Notes: a model not told the origin generated them from the letters alone. A stretch of 9,974 nucleotides of DNA from Hydrogenophaga sp. (GCA_011390855.1 JAABRN010000388.1:1-9974); one strand, 5' to 3'. Shown: positions 1 to 7,554, counted from the stretch's first letter. Numbers and translations: made by a program.

Positions 1-10
1 GAGGCTTTTT
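1..10 (+). terminator. possible 3' end of an intrinsic terminator from a gene left of the window
   Basis: The window opens with GAGGC followed directly by five T residues. This is the usual appearance of the 3' arm and U-tract of a rho-independent terminator for a plus-strand transcript, but the 5' arm would lie outside the window, so it cannot be confirmed. The rest of positions 11-133 holds no gene I can support. There is no convincing sigma-70 promoter for the gene starting at 134. Confidence 0.25.
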
Positions 11-133
11 AATGCGCTCCCGGGGTTCAGTGTGATGCGCAAATAGCGCGAGGCCACAGCGGCGACAATATGGCATAGCGAGCCGTGTCCTGATGGCCAA
101 CGCGAATCTCCTGCCCATCACTCATATTCCTCC

Positions 134-2929
134 ATGTCGCTTTTCTCTCTGCGAAAATCCGCGCCCCAGTCCAACGCCCCCGAATCTGCCGTGAACTCGC
201 CTGCACCGTCCAAATCCGCCTCCGCCCATCCTTTGGACGCTCTCACCGGTGGCGCCTTTTCTGCGCCAACCTCCGGTGAACGCACCGCACGCATTCGCGA
301 GTGGCTTGCAACCGCTCCTTCGCTGGAACAAATGTCCGAAGTGTTCAAGGAGCTGTCCCACCGTGATCGGGGGGCGTCCAAGCCACTGAAGGAAAAGCTA
401 GACGAACTCAAACGCCAGAAGAGTCAGGAACAGATCGCTGTCGAATGGGCCGCGAAGGCGCAGACGATGCTGGACCAGACGCGGCTCAACCTGGCCGATG
501 CGCTGGCCTGGCAGCGCGACGCCGCTCGGGCCGGTGCGCCACTGTCGCGCGAACCTTTGGCGGGACTCAAGCAAGCGCTCAGCGAGCGTGTCAGAGCCAT
601 TGAGGACTTGCAGCACCGGGTGCAGGTCGAGCGGGAAGCAGCGGTGCTGATTGCCCAGCGCATCGAGGTGTTGTCGACCAAACCATGGAAAGAAGCGCAG
701 TCCACCGCGCCCGCCTTGAGCACCGACGTGAGCCACTGGCAGCAGCAGGCGCTCGGGTTGACGGAGGATGCGCAGTGGTCCAGCGTCGAACCCAAGTTCC
801 CCGTCATGCTGGAGTCCTCCAGAAACCAGTTGCAACTGGTCTGGGAAGCGTTTGCGGCGGCGCTCGAGCAAACCGCAGCAGCTGATGCGGATCCACAGGC
901 ACCCTTGCCTGCGGTGCCGGTGTGGGCAGACGAGCTCCGCCTTGCACGTGGTCAAGAAGTGTCGGTCGCCACTGAAAAGAACAGTCAGAACGCGCAGGCC
1001 ACGCAAGAAAAGCGTGCCCGTGCAGCCGCTGAAATCGACAAGGCATTGACCGTGCTCGAGCGGGAACTGGCAGAAGGCCATGGAAAAGCCACGCCCAAAG
1101 CAGCAGCCGATGTGCGGGGCCTGCTCAAGAACCATGGCCGCCTCGTCAGCGCCGAGCTCGAAGCCCGGGCCCACGCGGCGCTTTCGCAGGCTGGTGAACT
1201 CGAAGGGTGGCAGCGCTGGCGCGCGGATCAGTTGCGCGAAGAGCTGGTGGCCAAGGCCGAGACCCTTTTGCAGGCGCCAGAGGGCCAGCGACTGGGTGGC
1301 CGAAAGATGCAGGAAACGCTGCGCAGCCTGCGCGATCAATGGAAAACCACCGACCAGGGTGGCCAGGCCAACCATGCTTTGTGGAAGCGTTTTGACGAAG
1401 CCTGCACCGAAGCGCACAAGGTGGTGGAGACCTGGCTGACGCAAGTCCGCCAGCAAGCCGAGGTTCACAAGGCCCAGCGTCTGGCCATCATTGAGGAACT
1501 CAAGTCCTGGACCGAACTGCATGCGCAGAGCACCGACTGGAAGGCCCAGGTCCGGGAGCTGCACGGGTTCTCCGAGCGGTGGCGCGAAGCCGGTCACCTC
1601 AGTGAAAAGGCGTTTGCCGAGCTGCAGCCAATATGGAAAGACGCCATGCACCTGGCGCATGCGCGTCTGGAAACGGCGCAAACTGAAAGCACGGCGCGCC
1701 GGCGTGCCTTGATCGACGAAGCCATCGCGTTGGGTGCAGCGCCGCAATTGCGTATTGATGCGGTCAAGGCGCTTCAGCAGCGGTGGCAGGCCGAAGCGCA
1801 TGCGGTGCCCCTGGAGCGCAAGCATGAACAAAAGTTGTGGGAAGCCTTCCGCCAGCCCATTGACGACGCGTTTGCCCGCAAGAGCAGTGAGCGTGAAAAA
1901 GCCGCGACCGCATTGAATGCACATGATCAGCGCGTGCTCGACGCTTCACGCGCCCTGGAGTCTGCCAGCGCAAGCGGGGACGCCCAGCGGATCCGAGAAG
2001 CCATGCAGGCACTTGAGTTGGCGATGGCCGGGCAGGCGGCGGCGCCAGCCAGCAACAAGGCGGAGGTGGTCAGTCCGGCGCCTGCGGCGCAGGCCCAGCC
2101 CGCAGTTGCAGAGCCACCGGCCGATGCAACGAACCCAGCTGAGCCAGCCGGGGAGCAGGTCGAGCGAGAAGCCGAAACAAAGCCCGATGACAAGACTCTC
2201 GAAGAGCCTGGAGAGAAGACCGAGCAGGAAAGCGAGAGCGTTGAGAAGCCCGCTCCGGCCCCGGCTCCCCCGGCATCACCGCCCAAGAAGCTGGTGGCGG
2301 TGCGAGGCGATGACCGGCCAGGTATGAAGAAGGCAGAGCCTGCAGGCCGTGATGGTCGCCGCGGTGACAGGCCCGATGGTCGCCGGGATGGGCCAGGCAT
2401 GGGCAGGCCCGACGCACGCGGAAGAGGGCCTGGTGCGTCGCCGTGGCGAGAAGAGCGCGAGCCTCGCGGACCACGCCTGGGTGATTCCGCATTCCGCGCC
2501 CAGCGCCAGGCCATCGAGGCCGCTCAGGCCAGCCTGCGCAAGCTGGCCGCTCAGGCCCATGGTGAGGTGTTGACCCAGTTGATGACCGCCTGGGAGCAAC
2601 GCGATCCCGAGCAGATGCCGACGGCGCAGGCCCTGGGGGCACGCGTGAACGCATCCAGCCGCAATGCCTGGATGTCTGCGTTGGCAAAGGCTGTGGGCCC
2701 GCTCAATGCGGAAGTGCTGCTTCGTCTCGAGATTGCCGCTGAAGTGCCTACGCCAGCTGAACATTTGAGCGACCGGCGCATGCTGCAACTGCAATTGCTG
2801 ACCCGCAAGCATGCTGCCGCGCCTACCGAAACCTGGATTGAGGATGTCGCATCGGTGCTGGTATCTGGCTTTGACGCTGCAGCAGCCCGGCGTTTGCAAA
2901 ACGTGCTGAAGGTCTTGCTGAAGCAATGA
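134..2929 (+). CDS. DUF349-repeat protein with Arg/Gly-rich disordered segment
   Basis: A 931-residue protein, mostly charged and helical, with no signal peptide or membrane segment, so cytoplasmic. By eye at least three DUF349-type repeats lie in the middle: about 389-427 (ending LWKRFDEAC), 469-513 (WREAGHLSEKAFAELQPIW) and 541-586 (LQQRWQAE, then KLWEAFRQPIDDAF), each with the W...(L/I)W..F spacing typical of the family. Residues about 635-720 are Ala/Pro/Glu-rich and probably disordered. Residues 724-768 are Arg/Gly/Asp-rich with repeated DGRR and GRPD units. Residues about 780-931 form a second helical block. The function of DUF349 proteins is not established and I assign none. The start is the first in-frame ATG; no upstream in-frame ATG or GTG exists within the window and no Shine-Dalgarno is visible (CCTCC precedes the ATG). 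The gene converges on mtfA 109 bp downstream. Clear third-position GC bias supports this frame over the long antisense frames. Confidence 0.93.
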   Translation: MSLFSLRKSAPQSNAPESAVNSPAPSKSASAHPLDALTGGAFSAPTSGERTARIREWLATAPSLEQMSEVFKELSHRDRGASKPLKEKLDELKRQKSQEQIAVEWAAKAQTMLDQTRLNLADALAWQRDAARAGAPLSREPLAGLKQALSERVRAIEDLQHRVQVEREAAVLIAQRIEVLSTKPWKEAQSTAPALSTDVSHWQQQALGLTEDAQWSSVEPKFPVMLESSRNQLQLVWEAFAAALEQTAAADADPQAPLPAVPVWADELRLARGQEVSVATEKNSQNAQATQEKRARAAAEIDKALTVLERELAEGHGKATPKAAADVRGLLKNHGRLVSAELEARAHAALSQAGELEGWQRWRADQLREELVAKAETLLQAPEGQRLGGRKMQETLRSLRDQWKTTDQGGQANHALWKRFDEACTEAHKVVETWLTQVRQQAEVHKAQRLAIIEELKSWTELHAQSTDWKAQVRELHGFSERWREAGHLSEKAFAELQPIWKDAMHLAHARLETAQTESTARRRALIDEAIALGAAPQLRIDAVKALQQRWQAEAHAVPLERKHEQKLWEAFRQPIDDAFARKSSEREKAATALNAHDQRVLDASRALESASASGDAQRIREAMQALELAMAGQAAAPASNKAEVVSPAPAAQAQPAVAEPPADATNPAEPAGEQVEREAETKPDDKTLEEPGEKTEQESESVEKPAPAPAPPASPPKKLVAVRGDDRPGMKKAEPAGRDGRRGDRPDGRRDGPGMGRPDARGRGPGASPWREEREPRGPRLGDSAFRAQRQAIEAAQASLRKLAAQAHGEVLTQLMTAWEQRDPEQMPTAQALGARVNASSRNAWMSALAKAVGPLNAEVLLRLEIAAEVPTPAEHLSDRRMLQLQLLTRKHAAAPTETWIEDVASVLVSGFDAAAARRLQNVLKVLLKQ

Positions 2930-2946
2930 TTTTCGCGACCCTCGGG

Positions 2947-2980
2947 ATGCCACGCCGATTTGACCGGCGTGGCATTTGTG
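2947..2980 (+). terminator. perfect 11-bp hairpin, probable terminator
   Basis: ATGCCACGCCG (2947-2957) and CGGCGTGGCAT (2965-2975) are perfect inverted repeats around a 7-nt loop, 17 bp after the stop of the DUF349 gene. The T run after it is short (TTTG), so it is a weak-tailed intrinsic terminator for the plus-strand gene. Read in the other direction the hairpin is followed by CCCGAGG with no T run, so it is less convincing as a terminator for mtfA. It sits between two convergent genes, where a bidirectional role is common. Confidence 0.5.
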
Positions 2981-3038
2981 CTGGTTCGGTGGCGCTTTGC
3001 GTGGCCACGATTTCCAGCTGGCATTTCACGGGGCTTTT

Positions 3039-3896
3039 TTAACCAGCCTCCCGGCTGGGCCTGAAGAAGCCGTCGTACAAAGGCAGGAGCGCTGGAAATT
3101 CTTCGCCAAATCGGTTGCGGCTCACAAAGTACGCTTCGCAGGTCACGGCAAAGAACTCGGCAGGGTTGGTGGCTGCGTAGGCGTCCAGCCAGGGCGGCTC
3201 GACACCAAAACGTTCCGACATGGACACAGCTTCGCGAAAATCCTCGAACGCTTTCAGCATGGTTTGCCGCCAGAGTCGCTGACCGGCTGCATGCGAACCG
3301 GTGCGCAGAAAGTCTGCTGGCAGCGGCGGCGCGCCACCTGGTGAGTCGCCAAGCCCGATGTCCCTCATGTCCATCTTGTGGACGAACTCATGGATCACCA
3401 GGTTGCTGCCGCCAGCAGCAGCCTCGCCGGCCATTGCAACGGCATCCCAGGTGAGCATGATGGGCCCTCGGTCCATGGCCTCACCGGCCAGGACCTCGTT
3501 GTAGTGGTGCACCACCCCCGCGCCATCGACAACCTTTCTTCGGGCCACCACGGCACCAGGCTGCACCACGATGCCCACGAAGTCGTCGTACCAGTCCAGC
3601 AAATGAAGAGGATCTGCCGTGGGTTGCCCGGACGGGCCGTGCATGTGCAACAAAGGGAGGCAGGCTTGCGCTGCGATGGAGAGCGCCATGGTGTCGGTCA
3701 ATTGCAGACCGTTGCCAGGGTGAAACTCTTTTTCATTCAGGAAGTGGGCGCACAACAAGCGCAAGCGCTGTTGCTCTGTTGAATCCAGGCCACCCAGGAA
3801 TGGGTAGGCGGCGAGCACCTGCTTCCACAGCGCATCAGGCACCGACGGCGGGCGGCGCCAGCGGCGGGGCAGCCACCTCTGGATCAGGTCGATCAT
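3039..3896 (-). CDS. mtfA: MtfA-family zinc-dependent peptidase (M90)
   Basis: A 285-residue soluble protein (E. coli MtfA is about 265). The gluzincin signature HEFVH (169-173) supplies two zinc-binding histidines and the catalytic glutamate. The downstream NPAEFFAVTCEAYF segment supplies the third ligand, Glu247, as in the family. In E. coli MtfA is an aminopeptidase that binds the repressor Mlc and so affects the glucose phosphotransferase system; whether that holds here is unknown, and no Mlc or PTS gene is in view. I chose the ATG at 3896 (MIDLIQRWLPRRW) because the N-terminus then matches family length. The frame stays open to an ATG at 4028, but that start would overlap lpxH by about 98 bp and adds residues unlike the family. 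No clear Shine-Dalgarno precedes 3896. The lpxH stop lies 34 bp upstream, so translation may depend partly on lpxH. It is the last gene of the minus-strand cluster and I see no intrinsic terminator for it. Confidence 0.9.
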   Translation of the reverse strand: MIDLIQRWLPRRWRRPPSVPDALWKQVLAAYPFLGGLDSTEQQRLRLLCAHFLNEKEFHPGNGLQLTDTMALSIAAQACLPLLHMHGPSGQPTADPLHLLDWYDDFVGIVVQPGAVVARRKVVDGAGVVHHYNEVLAGEAMDRGPIMLTWDAVAMAGEAAAGGSNLVIHEFVHKMDMRDIGLGDSPGGAPPLPADFLRTGSHAAGQRLWRQTMLKAFEDFREAVSMSERFGVEPPWLDAYAATNPAEFFAVTCEAYFVSRNRFGEEFPALLPLYDGFFRPSREAG

Positions 3897-3930
3897 GGGC
3901 TGGTACGGGTCTGGAAGGCGTTGTTCAACG

Positions 3931-4737
3931 TCAAACCATTGAAATGCGCTGCATGCCCTGGGCGCTGATGCGCAACACCTCGGCCCGAGGGTGTTGGCCG
4001 CCGACTTCCCAGTCACTGAGCACGACACGCTGCAGGCCTTCGCCGAGCGAATGTTCGGCCGGCCGGTGCGTATGCCCGTGAATCAGCGACTGCGCTCGTG
4101 CATGAAGCAACCATTGTTGCGCGGCAGGGTGATCCACATCCGCCCAGCCATGGGGGTCGCCAGCGGTGCTCAGTTTGCGGGCTTCGCTTTGTTGTCGCAA
4201 CTCCCGCGCGATCGTCTCCCGCTCTTCCAGCGGTTTTTCCAGAAACGCGTGCTGCCACTTCGGTTGGCGGACCTGTTGTCGAAACCGCATGTAGTCGGTG
4301 TCCGCCAGGCAAAGCGCGTCGCCATGGCTCAGAAGCCAGCGCTGGCCCAGAAATGACAGAGCGGTGGGGTCGTCCAGGAGTTGCATGCCGCAAGCCTGTG
4401 CCGCCTCTGACCCGAGCAGGAAGTCGCGATTGCCCACCATGAAATACACCGGCGTCAATGCAGCATGTGCGCGAATCACGTCGGCGCAGGCACGCCAGAA
4501 ATCATGGTCCGGCGTGCCGCGTTGTCCCAGCACGTCGTCACCCACCCAGACTTCAAAAAGGTCACCCAGGATGAACAGTGCATCGGCGCGTTCACTGAAC
4601 GGGCGTTCGAGGTAACGACGCCAGGTATCGAAAGTGGTTGGTTCATTTGCCTGCAAGTGCAGGTCTGAAATGAAATCGACCGTTTGCCAATGGGCCGGAG
4701 CCCGCAGCTCGGCAAAACGGCCTGGAAAGTTATTCAT
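3931..4737 (-). CDS. lpxH: UDP-2,3-diacylglucosamine diphosphatase
   Basis: LpxH removes UMP from UDP-2,3-diacylglucosamine to give lipid X, the fourth step of lipid A synthesis, at the cytoplasmic face of the inner membrane. The 268-residue product has the full calcineurin-like metallophosphatase set: SDLHL (Asp25, His27), GDLFEVWVGDD (Asp59), GNRDF (Asn103), HGD (His138) and HGHTHRP (His220, His222). These match the di-manganese ligands known for E. coli LpxH. An N-terminal extension of about 17 residues over the E. coli enzyme is the main difference. The start is the only reasonable ATG upstream of the first metal motif; no strong Shine-Dalgarno is visible. It follows a 206-bp spacer full of palindromic repeats, so it may have its own promoter or a lower transcript level than the upstream genes. 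The mtfA start lies 34 bp beyond its stop. Confidence 0.96.
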   Translation of the reverse strand: MNNFPGRFAELRAPAHWQTVDFISDLHLQANEPTTFDTWRRYLERPFSERADALFILGDLFEVWVGDDVLGQRGTPDHDFWRACADVIRAHAALTPVYFMVGNRDFLLGSEAAQACGMQLLDDPTALSFLGQRWLLSHGDALCLADTDYMRFRQQVRQPKWQHAFLEKPLEERETIARELRQQSEARKLSTAGDPHGWADVDHPAAQQWLLHARAQSLIHGHTHRPAEHSLGEGLQRVVLSDWEVGGQHPRAEVLRISAQGMQRISMV

Positions 4738-4773
4738 GCCGGATAGGTATGGCCTACGCCACCCTCACCCTAA

Positions 4774-4797
4774 CCCTCTACCGACAGCGGGAGAGGG
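4774..4797. repeat. CCCTC/GAGGG palindromic intergenic repeat
   Basis: CCCTCTACCG (4774-4783) pairs with CGGGAGAGGG (4788-4797) with a single mismatch (A4780/G4791) and a 4-nt loop. It is preceded by CCCTCACCCTAA. This sequence type, a CCCTCACCC lead followed by a CCCTCTCCC...GGGAGAGGG hairpin, is a widespread short intergenic repeat in beta- and gammaproteobacterial genomes, as far as I recall. In the lpxH transcript it would form a hairpin about 37-60 nt upstream of the start codon. Confidence 0.6.
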
Positions 4798-4831
4798 AAC
4801 AAAGCCCGCAACGAAAGAAGAGGTGTCCCAT

Positions 4832-4938
4832 CCAGGGGCACCGAAGGTCCGGCTCCGCCGGCCCAAGGGTGCCGTCCCCCCTCCAAGCGCCCTGGGCGCG
4901 CCAGAGAGGGGGGAAGCCGCGAAGCGGCGCAGGGGGGA
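4832..4938. repeat. multi-hairpin GC-rich intergenic element
   Basis: About 107 bp packed with nested palindromes. GGCACC (4837-4842) pairs with GGTGCC (4868-4873) and encloses CCGGC-TCC-GCCGG (4849-4861). CCCCCCTC (4876-4883) pairs with GAGGGGGG (4906-4913) and encloses GCGCC-CTG-GGCGC (4887-4899). GCCGC-GAA-GCGGC (4916-4928) follows, then GGGGGG. It has no credible coding content and looks like a dispersed REP/BIME-like element of the kind common between genes in Comamonadaceae. It starts 6 bp beyond the ppiB stop, so it could stabilise the 3' end of the upstream mRNA or reduce read-through to lpxH. None of the hairpins is followed by a T run on the minus strand. Confidence 0.6.
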
Positions 4939-4943
4939 GTCCA

Positions 4944-5450
4944 TCAAAGCGCCACGGCCTTTTCGATCACCACGTCGTCCTTTGGCACGTCGTCATGGAA
5001 GCCCTTGCGGCCTGTGGGCACGCCTTCGATCTTCTTGACGATGTCAGCACCCCCCACCACCTTGCCAAACACGGCATAACCCCATCCCTGGGCGCTGGGG
5101 GCGGTGTGGTTCAGAAAGCCGTTGTTGGACACGTTGATGAAAAACTGGGCCGTTGCCGAATGGGGGTCGCCGGTGCGGGCCATGGCCAAGGTGTAGGTGT
5201 CGTTCTTCAGGCCGTTGTTGGCTTCATTGGTGATGGGGGCGTCGGTGGGCTTCTGTGTCATGCCCGGCTCAAAGCCGCCGCCTTGCACCATGAAGCCTGG
5301 GATCACGCGGTGAAACACGGTGTTGTTGTAGTGGCCCTTGTTCACATACGACAGGAAGTTGGCCGCAGACAGGGGCGCCTTTTCGGCGTCGAGTTCGATG
5401 GTGATGACACCATGGTTGGTGATGTGCAGTTCGACTTGGGGGTTGGCCAT
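4944..5450 (-). CDS. ppiB: cytoplasmic cyclophilin-type peptidyl-prolyl isomerase
   Basis: A 168-residue single-domain cyclophilin with no signal peptide, the length of E. coli PpiB (164). It catalyses cis-trans isomerisation of X-Pro bonds. Visible signatures are TVFHRVI with the catalytic Arg48, FMVQGGGF (53-60, including Gln56), the LAMART...[10 protein letters not shown] segment (88-106) and [10 protein letters not shown] (122-131). I see no tryptophan at the place equivalent to human CypA Trp121, so cyclosporin sensitivity would be low by analogy with other bacterial cyclophilins (inference). The ATG at 5450 is preceded by GGAG (5459-5462, 8 nt upstream) that lies within the last codons of the upstream cyclophilin gene; the intergenic gap is only 2 nt. 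It is a close paralogue of that upstream gene, with roughly half the residues identical by eye. Confidence 0.95.
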   Translation of the reverse strand: MANPQVELHITNHGVITIELDAEKAPLSAANFLSYVNKGHYNNTVFHRVIPGFMVQGGGFEPGMTQKPTDAPITNEANNGLKNDTYTLAMARTGDPHSATAQFFINVSNNGFLNHTAPSAQGWGYAVFGKVVGGADIVKKIEGVPTGRKGFHDDVPKDDVVIEKAVAL

Positions 5451-5452
5451 GT

Positions 5453-6052
5453 TTATTTCTCCAGAGTGGCTTGGGTGATGGTGATGGGGGTCTTGGGCAC
5501 ATTCTGGTGCCCGCCCTGGTTGCCAACGGGGGCATTGCGGATCTTGTCAACCGTGTCCATGCCCTGGATCACTTTGCCAAAGACCGTGTAGCCGTAGCCG
5601 TCGGGAGCGGGGGCGTTCAAGCCGGCGTTGTCGACCACGTTGACGAAAAACTGCGCCGTGGCGGAATTCGGGTTGGCGGTGCGCGCCATGGCGATGGTGC
5701 CCCGGTCGTTCTTCAAACCGTTGCTGGCTTCCAGCGGCACTGGCGCGCGCGTGGGCTTTTGCTGCAGGTCGGGCGTGAAACCGCCGCCCTGGATCATGAA
5801 GTTGCCAATCACTCGGTGGAACACCGTGCCGTCGTAGTGCTTGTCGCGCACGTACTGCAGGAAGTTTTCAACCGTTTTGGGGGCCTTGTCGGGGTAGAGC
5901 TCAAGCACCACATCACCCATGGAAGTGCTCAAACGTACTTTTGGTGCATTGGCTTGTGCCTGGGCCATTGCGGGCAGCAAGGTGAGGCAGAGCAGGGAAG
6001 CTGCCACCAGGGAGCCCAGGCGTCTGCGCGCTGGCTGCATTGCGTGTTTCAT
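5453..6052 (-). CDS. ppiA: periplasmic cyclophilin-type peptidyl-prolyl isomerase
   Basis: A 199-residue cyclophilin with a clear Sec signal peptide: basic RRR at 9-11, a hydrophobic core [16 protein letters not shown], and a likely cut after AQA at residue 34. This places it in the periplasm, like E. coli PpiA. The catalytic block is TVFHRVI (Arg80) and FMIQGGGF (85-92), followed by IAMART...[10 protein letters not shown] and YGYTVFGKV. The start at 6052 is supported by GAAGGA (6058-6063) 5 nt upstream and by the ATGA overlap, in which its ATG shares bases with the TGA of the L,D-transpeptidase gene, an arrangement typical of translational coupling. A second ATG four codons on (Met5) would also retain the signal peptide. 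It may assist folding of envelope proteins, including the two exported proteins encoded just upstream (inference from context). Confidence 0.95.
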   Translation of the reverse strand: MKHAMQPARRRLGSLVAASLLCLTLLPAMAQAQANAPKVRLSTSMGDVVLELYPDKAPKTVENFLQYVRDKHYDGTVFHRVIGNFMIQGGGFTPDLQQKPTRAPVPLEASNGLKNDRGTIAMARTANPNSATAQFFVNVVDNAGLNAPAPDGYGYTVFGKVIQGMDTVDKIRNAPVGNQGGHQNVPKTPITITQATLEK

Positions 6053-7554
6053 ACGTGTCCTTCAAAAAAAATCTTCCAGTGGCCATTTTCAAGGCTCCAG
6101 TACTGGCGCTTGGTCACACCGCGCGTTTGACCCTCCACCACCTCGCCGAAAGTGACCACCATGGTGTCGTCGCTGTCCCGCCAGCGCAGCACCGAGAGTT
6201 CCTTGAGCTGCACGCCACGATCACCCTTGTTGCGGAGTTCGTTGTCGACACGCGCCCACCACTGGTCCGGATTGCGCCCCCCACTCCTGAACTGATCAGA
6301 GTAAAAGGGCTTCAGCCCATCCAGTGCTCCTTGACTCTTGGCGCCGCGCCATGCTTCCAGTGCGGCGTGAAAGGCTTTGCGGTCCGGGTCCAGTGCGTCC
6401 GGTTTCACCCATTGAAGCTCCTGGGCAATGATCACCGGGGTCGTGCGTATCGCAACCGTGGCCAGCAAGCGCTTGAGGTCCGGGTTGGACAGCACCACGC
6501 AGCCGTCAGATGCTTGAGGCGCGCGCACGAACTGGGCACTCGGCGTTCCGTGCAGCCAGATGCCATGCCCGGTCTTTCCACGGCGCAGGTCCAGCGCATT
6601 CGGGTAGTTGATGGGCAGGGCTCCTGCGCCATAGAGGTCGGGCAGGTTGGCGGGGTCGAGGTTGCTGGTGATGTAGTAGACCCCCAGCGGCGTGCGCTGG
6701 TCTCCCTCTACGAGCTTCTCGATCCCTGAAAGCCCCACCGAAATGTAGAAGTCGCCGATCAGGCGCAGCTGCGGAGTGGGCGGCTCTTCAGAAGCCGCCT
6801 CAGTTGATACCAGATTCTCGAACAGATAGAGACGCGATCGTGACGCGTCGATGGCGATGACATGTCGGCTCCGTGGTGCGAGCGTGAGGATCTGGTCCGG
6901 CACGCTGCCCTCGGGGGGGCGTTCAGTGAGCGCGCGCAGCCTGCGGCTGGACTCTTCACGCAGGGCTGCGAGTTGCTCCTGGGCTGCGATGGCCGTGGTG
7001 TCCGGCACGCTGCCCAGCTTGCGCACGGGATGCATCTGAAGTGTCAGCAGGTCGCCCAACACCAGTTGGGCAAGCTGAAAGTTCGGGTGTGCGGCGACCA
7101 GGCTTTCGGTCATGCGCAGTGCTTCCCTGTGCTTGCCCTGACCAATTTGCTGATAGATCTCGATCAGTCTGGTTTCGGCTTCACCCAGCAGCGGCGCCAT
7201 TTGCTGGAAGCTATCGTCTGCCAGCCTCACGCGAGACAGGCCGTTGCCAGCGGAGGGTATGGTGCTGAGGGCGGTGCTGGCCACTTTGGCCTGCGCGCTT
7301 TCGATGAATGAAGGCAGCGCATCCATGCTGCCTCGTTCGGTGGCGCCGTTGTCTTCAGGGCCAGCGCGTGTGAGCAGTGATGAGCCCTCGAGCCAGCCCG
7401 TGCCCCGGCTCAGGGCGAAAGCGAGGCCAAGCAGAACAACAGCGCCGACGGCCACTTTCATCGAGCCGCGACGCTTGAATCCGTCCGTCGTGATGGGTGG
7501 TACAGGCAGCCGCAGACTGGCATGACCCGTCTGCGAAGAACGCGAACTCGCCAT
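6049..7554 (-). CDS. L,D-transpeptidase/carboxypeptidase, Csd6-like (YkuD + NTF2-like)
   Basis: A 501-residue inner-membrane-anchored protein. It has a short basic cytoplasmic tail, one membrane segment (about 33-49, VAVGAVVLLGLAFALSR), a periplasmic region with a TPR-like helical pair (about 125-173), a YkuD catalytic domain (about 225-380) and a C-terminal NTF2-like domain (about 395-501). The catalytic motif is visible as HGTPS (His335) followed by SDGCVVLSN, with Cys352 as nucleophile. The order helical N-domain, YkuD, NTF2 is that of Csd6/Pgp2-type enzymes of Helicobacter and Campylobacter, which act as L,D-carboxypeptidases trimming peptidoglycan tetrapeptides, so a carboxypeptidase role is as likely as cross-linking. 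The residue two after Cys is Val rather than the Arg/His of many LDTs. I chose ATG 7554 because it forms a TGATG junction with the preceding TPR gene; an in-frame ATG at 7587 would add 11 residues and overlap that gene. It overlaps ppiA by 4 nt downstream. Confidence 0.9.
   Translation of the reverse strand: MASSRSSQTGHASLRLPVPPITTDGFKRRGSMKVAVGAVVLLGLAFALSRGTGWLEGSSLLTRAGPEDNGATERGSMDALPSFIESAQAKVASTALSTIPSAGNGLSRVRLADDSFQQMAPLLGEAETRLIEIYQQIGQGKHREALRMTESLVAAHPNFQLAQLVLGDLLTLQMHPVRKLGSVPDTTAIAAQEQLAALREESSRRLRALTERPPEGSVPDQILTLAPRSRHVIAIDASRSRLYLFENLVSTEAASEEPPTPQLRLIGDFYISVGLSGIEKLVEGDQRTPLGVYYITSNLDPANLPDLYGAGALPINYPNALDLRRGKTGHGIWLHGTPSAQFVRAPQASDGCVVLSNPDLKRLLATVAIRTTPVIIAQELQWVKPDALDPDRKAFHAALEAWRGAKSQGALDGLKPFYSDQFRSGGRNPDQWWARVDNELRNKGDRGVQLKELSVLRWRDSDDTMVVTFGEVVEGQTRGVTKRQYWSLENGHWKIFFEGHV

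Noticed and set aside
40..68. Minus-strand promoter-like pair TTGTCG-17 bp-TATTTG left of the DUF349 gene
   Set aside because: Spacing is right but both hexamers are poor matches, and no minus-strand gene start is visible in the remaining 39 bases of the window.
398..1924. 508-codon open frame on the minus strand, antisense to the DUF349 gene
   Set aside because: Its composition is that of a frame shadow in GC-rich DNA (Arg, Leu, Gly, Cys and His rich, no recognisable domain), it lies wholly within a gene with clear family repeats, and no ribosome binding site is evident.
3035..3058. T6 run next to a CCAGCC/GGCTGG hairpin at the end of mtfA
   Set aside because: For the minus strand the hairpin is followed by A residues, and for the plus strand the T run comes before the hairpin, so it is not an intrinsic terminator in either direction.
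3897..4028. N-terminal extension of MtfA to an ATG at 4028
   Set aside because: The added 44 residues would be read from inside lpxH in another frame and are rich in Cys/Ser/Ala without similarity to MtfA; the ATG at 3896 gives the normal family start.
4916..4943. GCCGC/GCGGC hairpin after ppiB as a terminator
   Set aside because: On the minus strand it is followed by a C run and not by T residues, and it belongs to a larger repeat element.
4749..5591. 280-codon plus-strand frame across the repeat spacer and ppiB
   Set aside because: It runs through the palindromic repeats and then antisense through a conserved cyclophilin; the translation has no plausible fold or motif.
5471..6729. Long plus-strand frames antisense to ppiA and the L,D-transpeptidase gene
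   Set aside because: They mirror the codon bias of the real genes on the other strand and end or start without relation to any signal.
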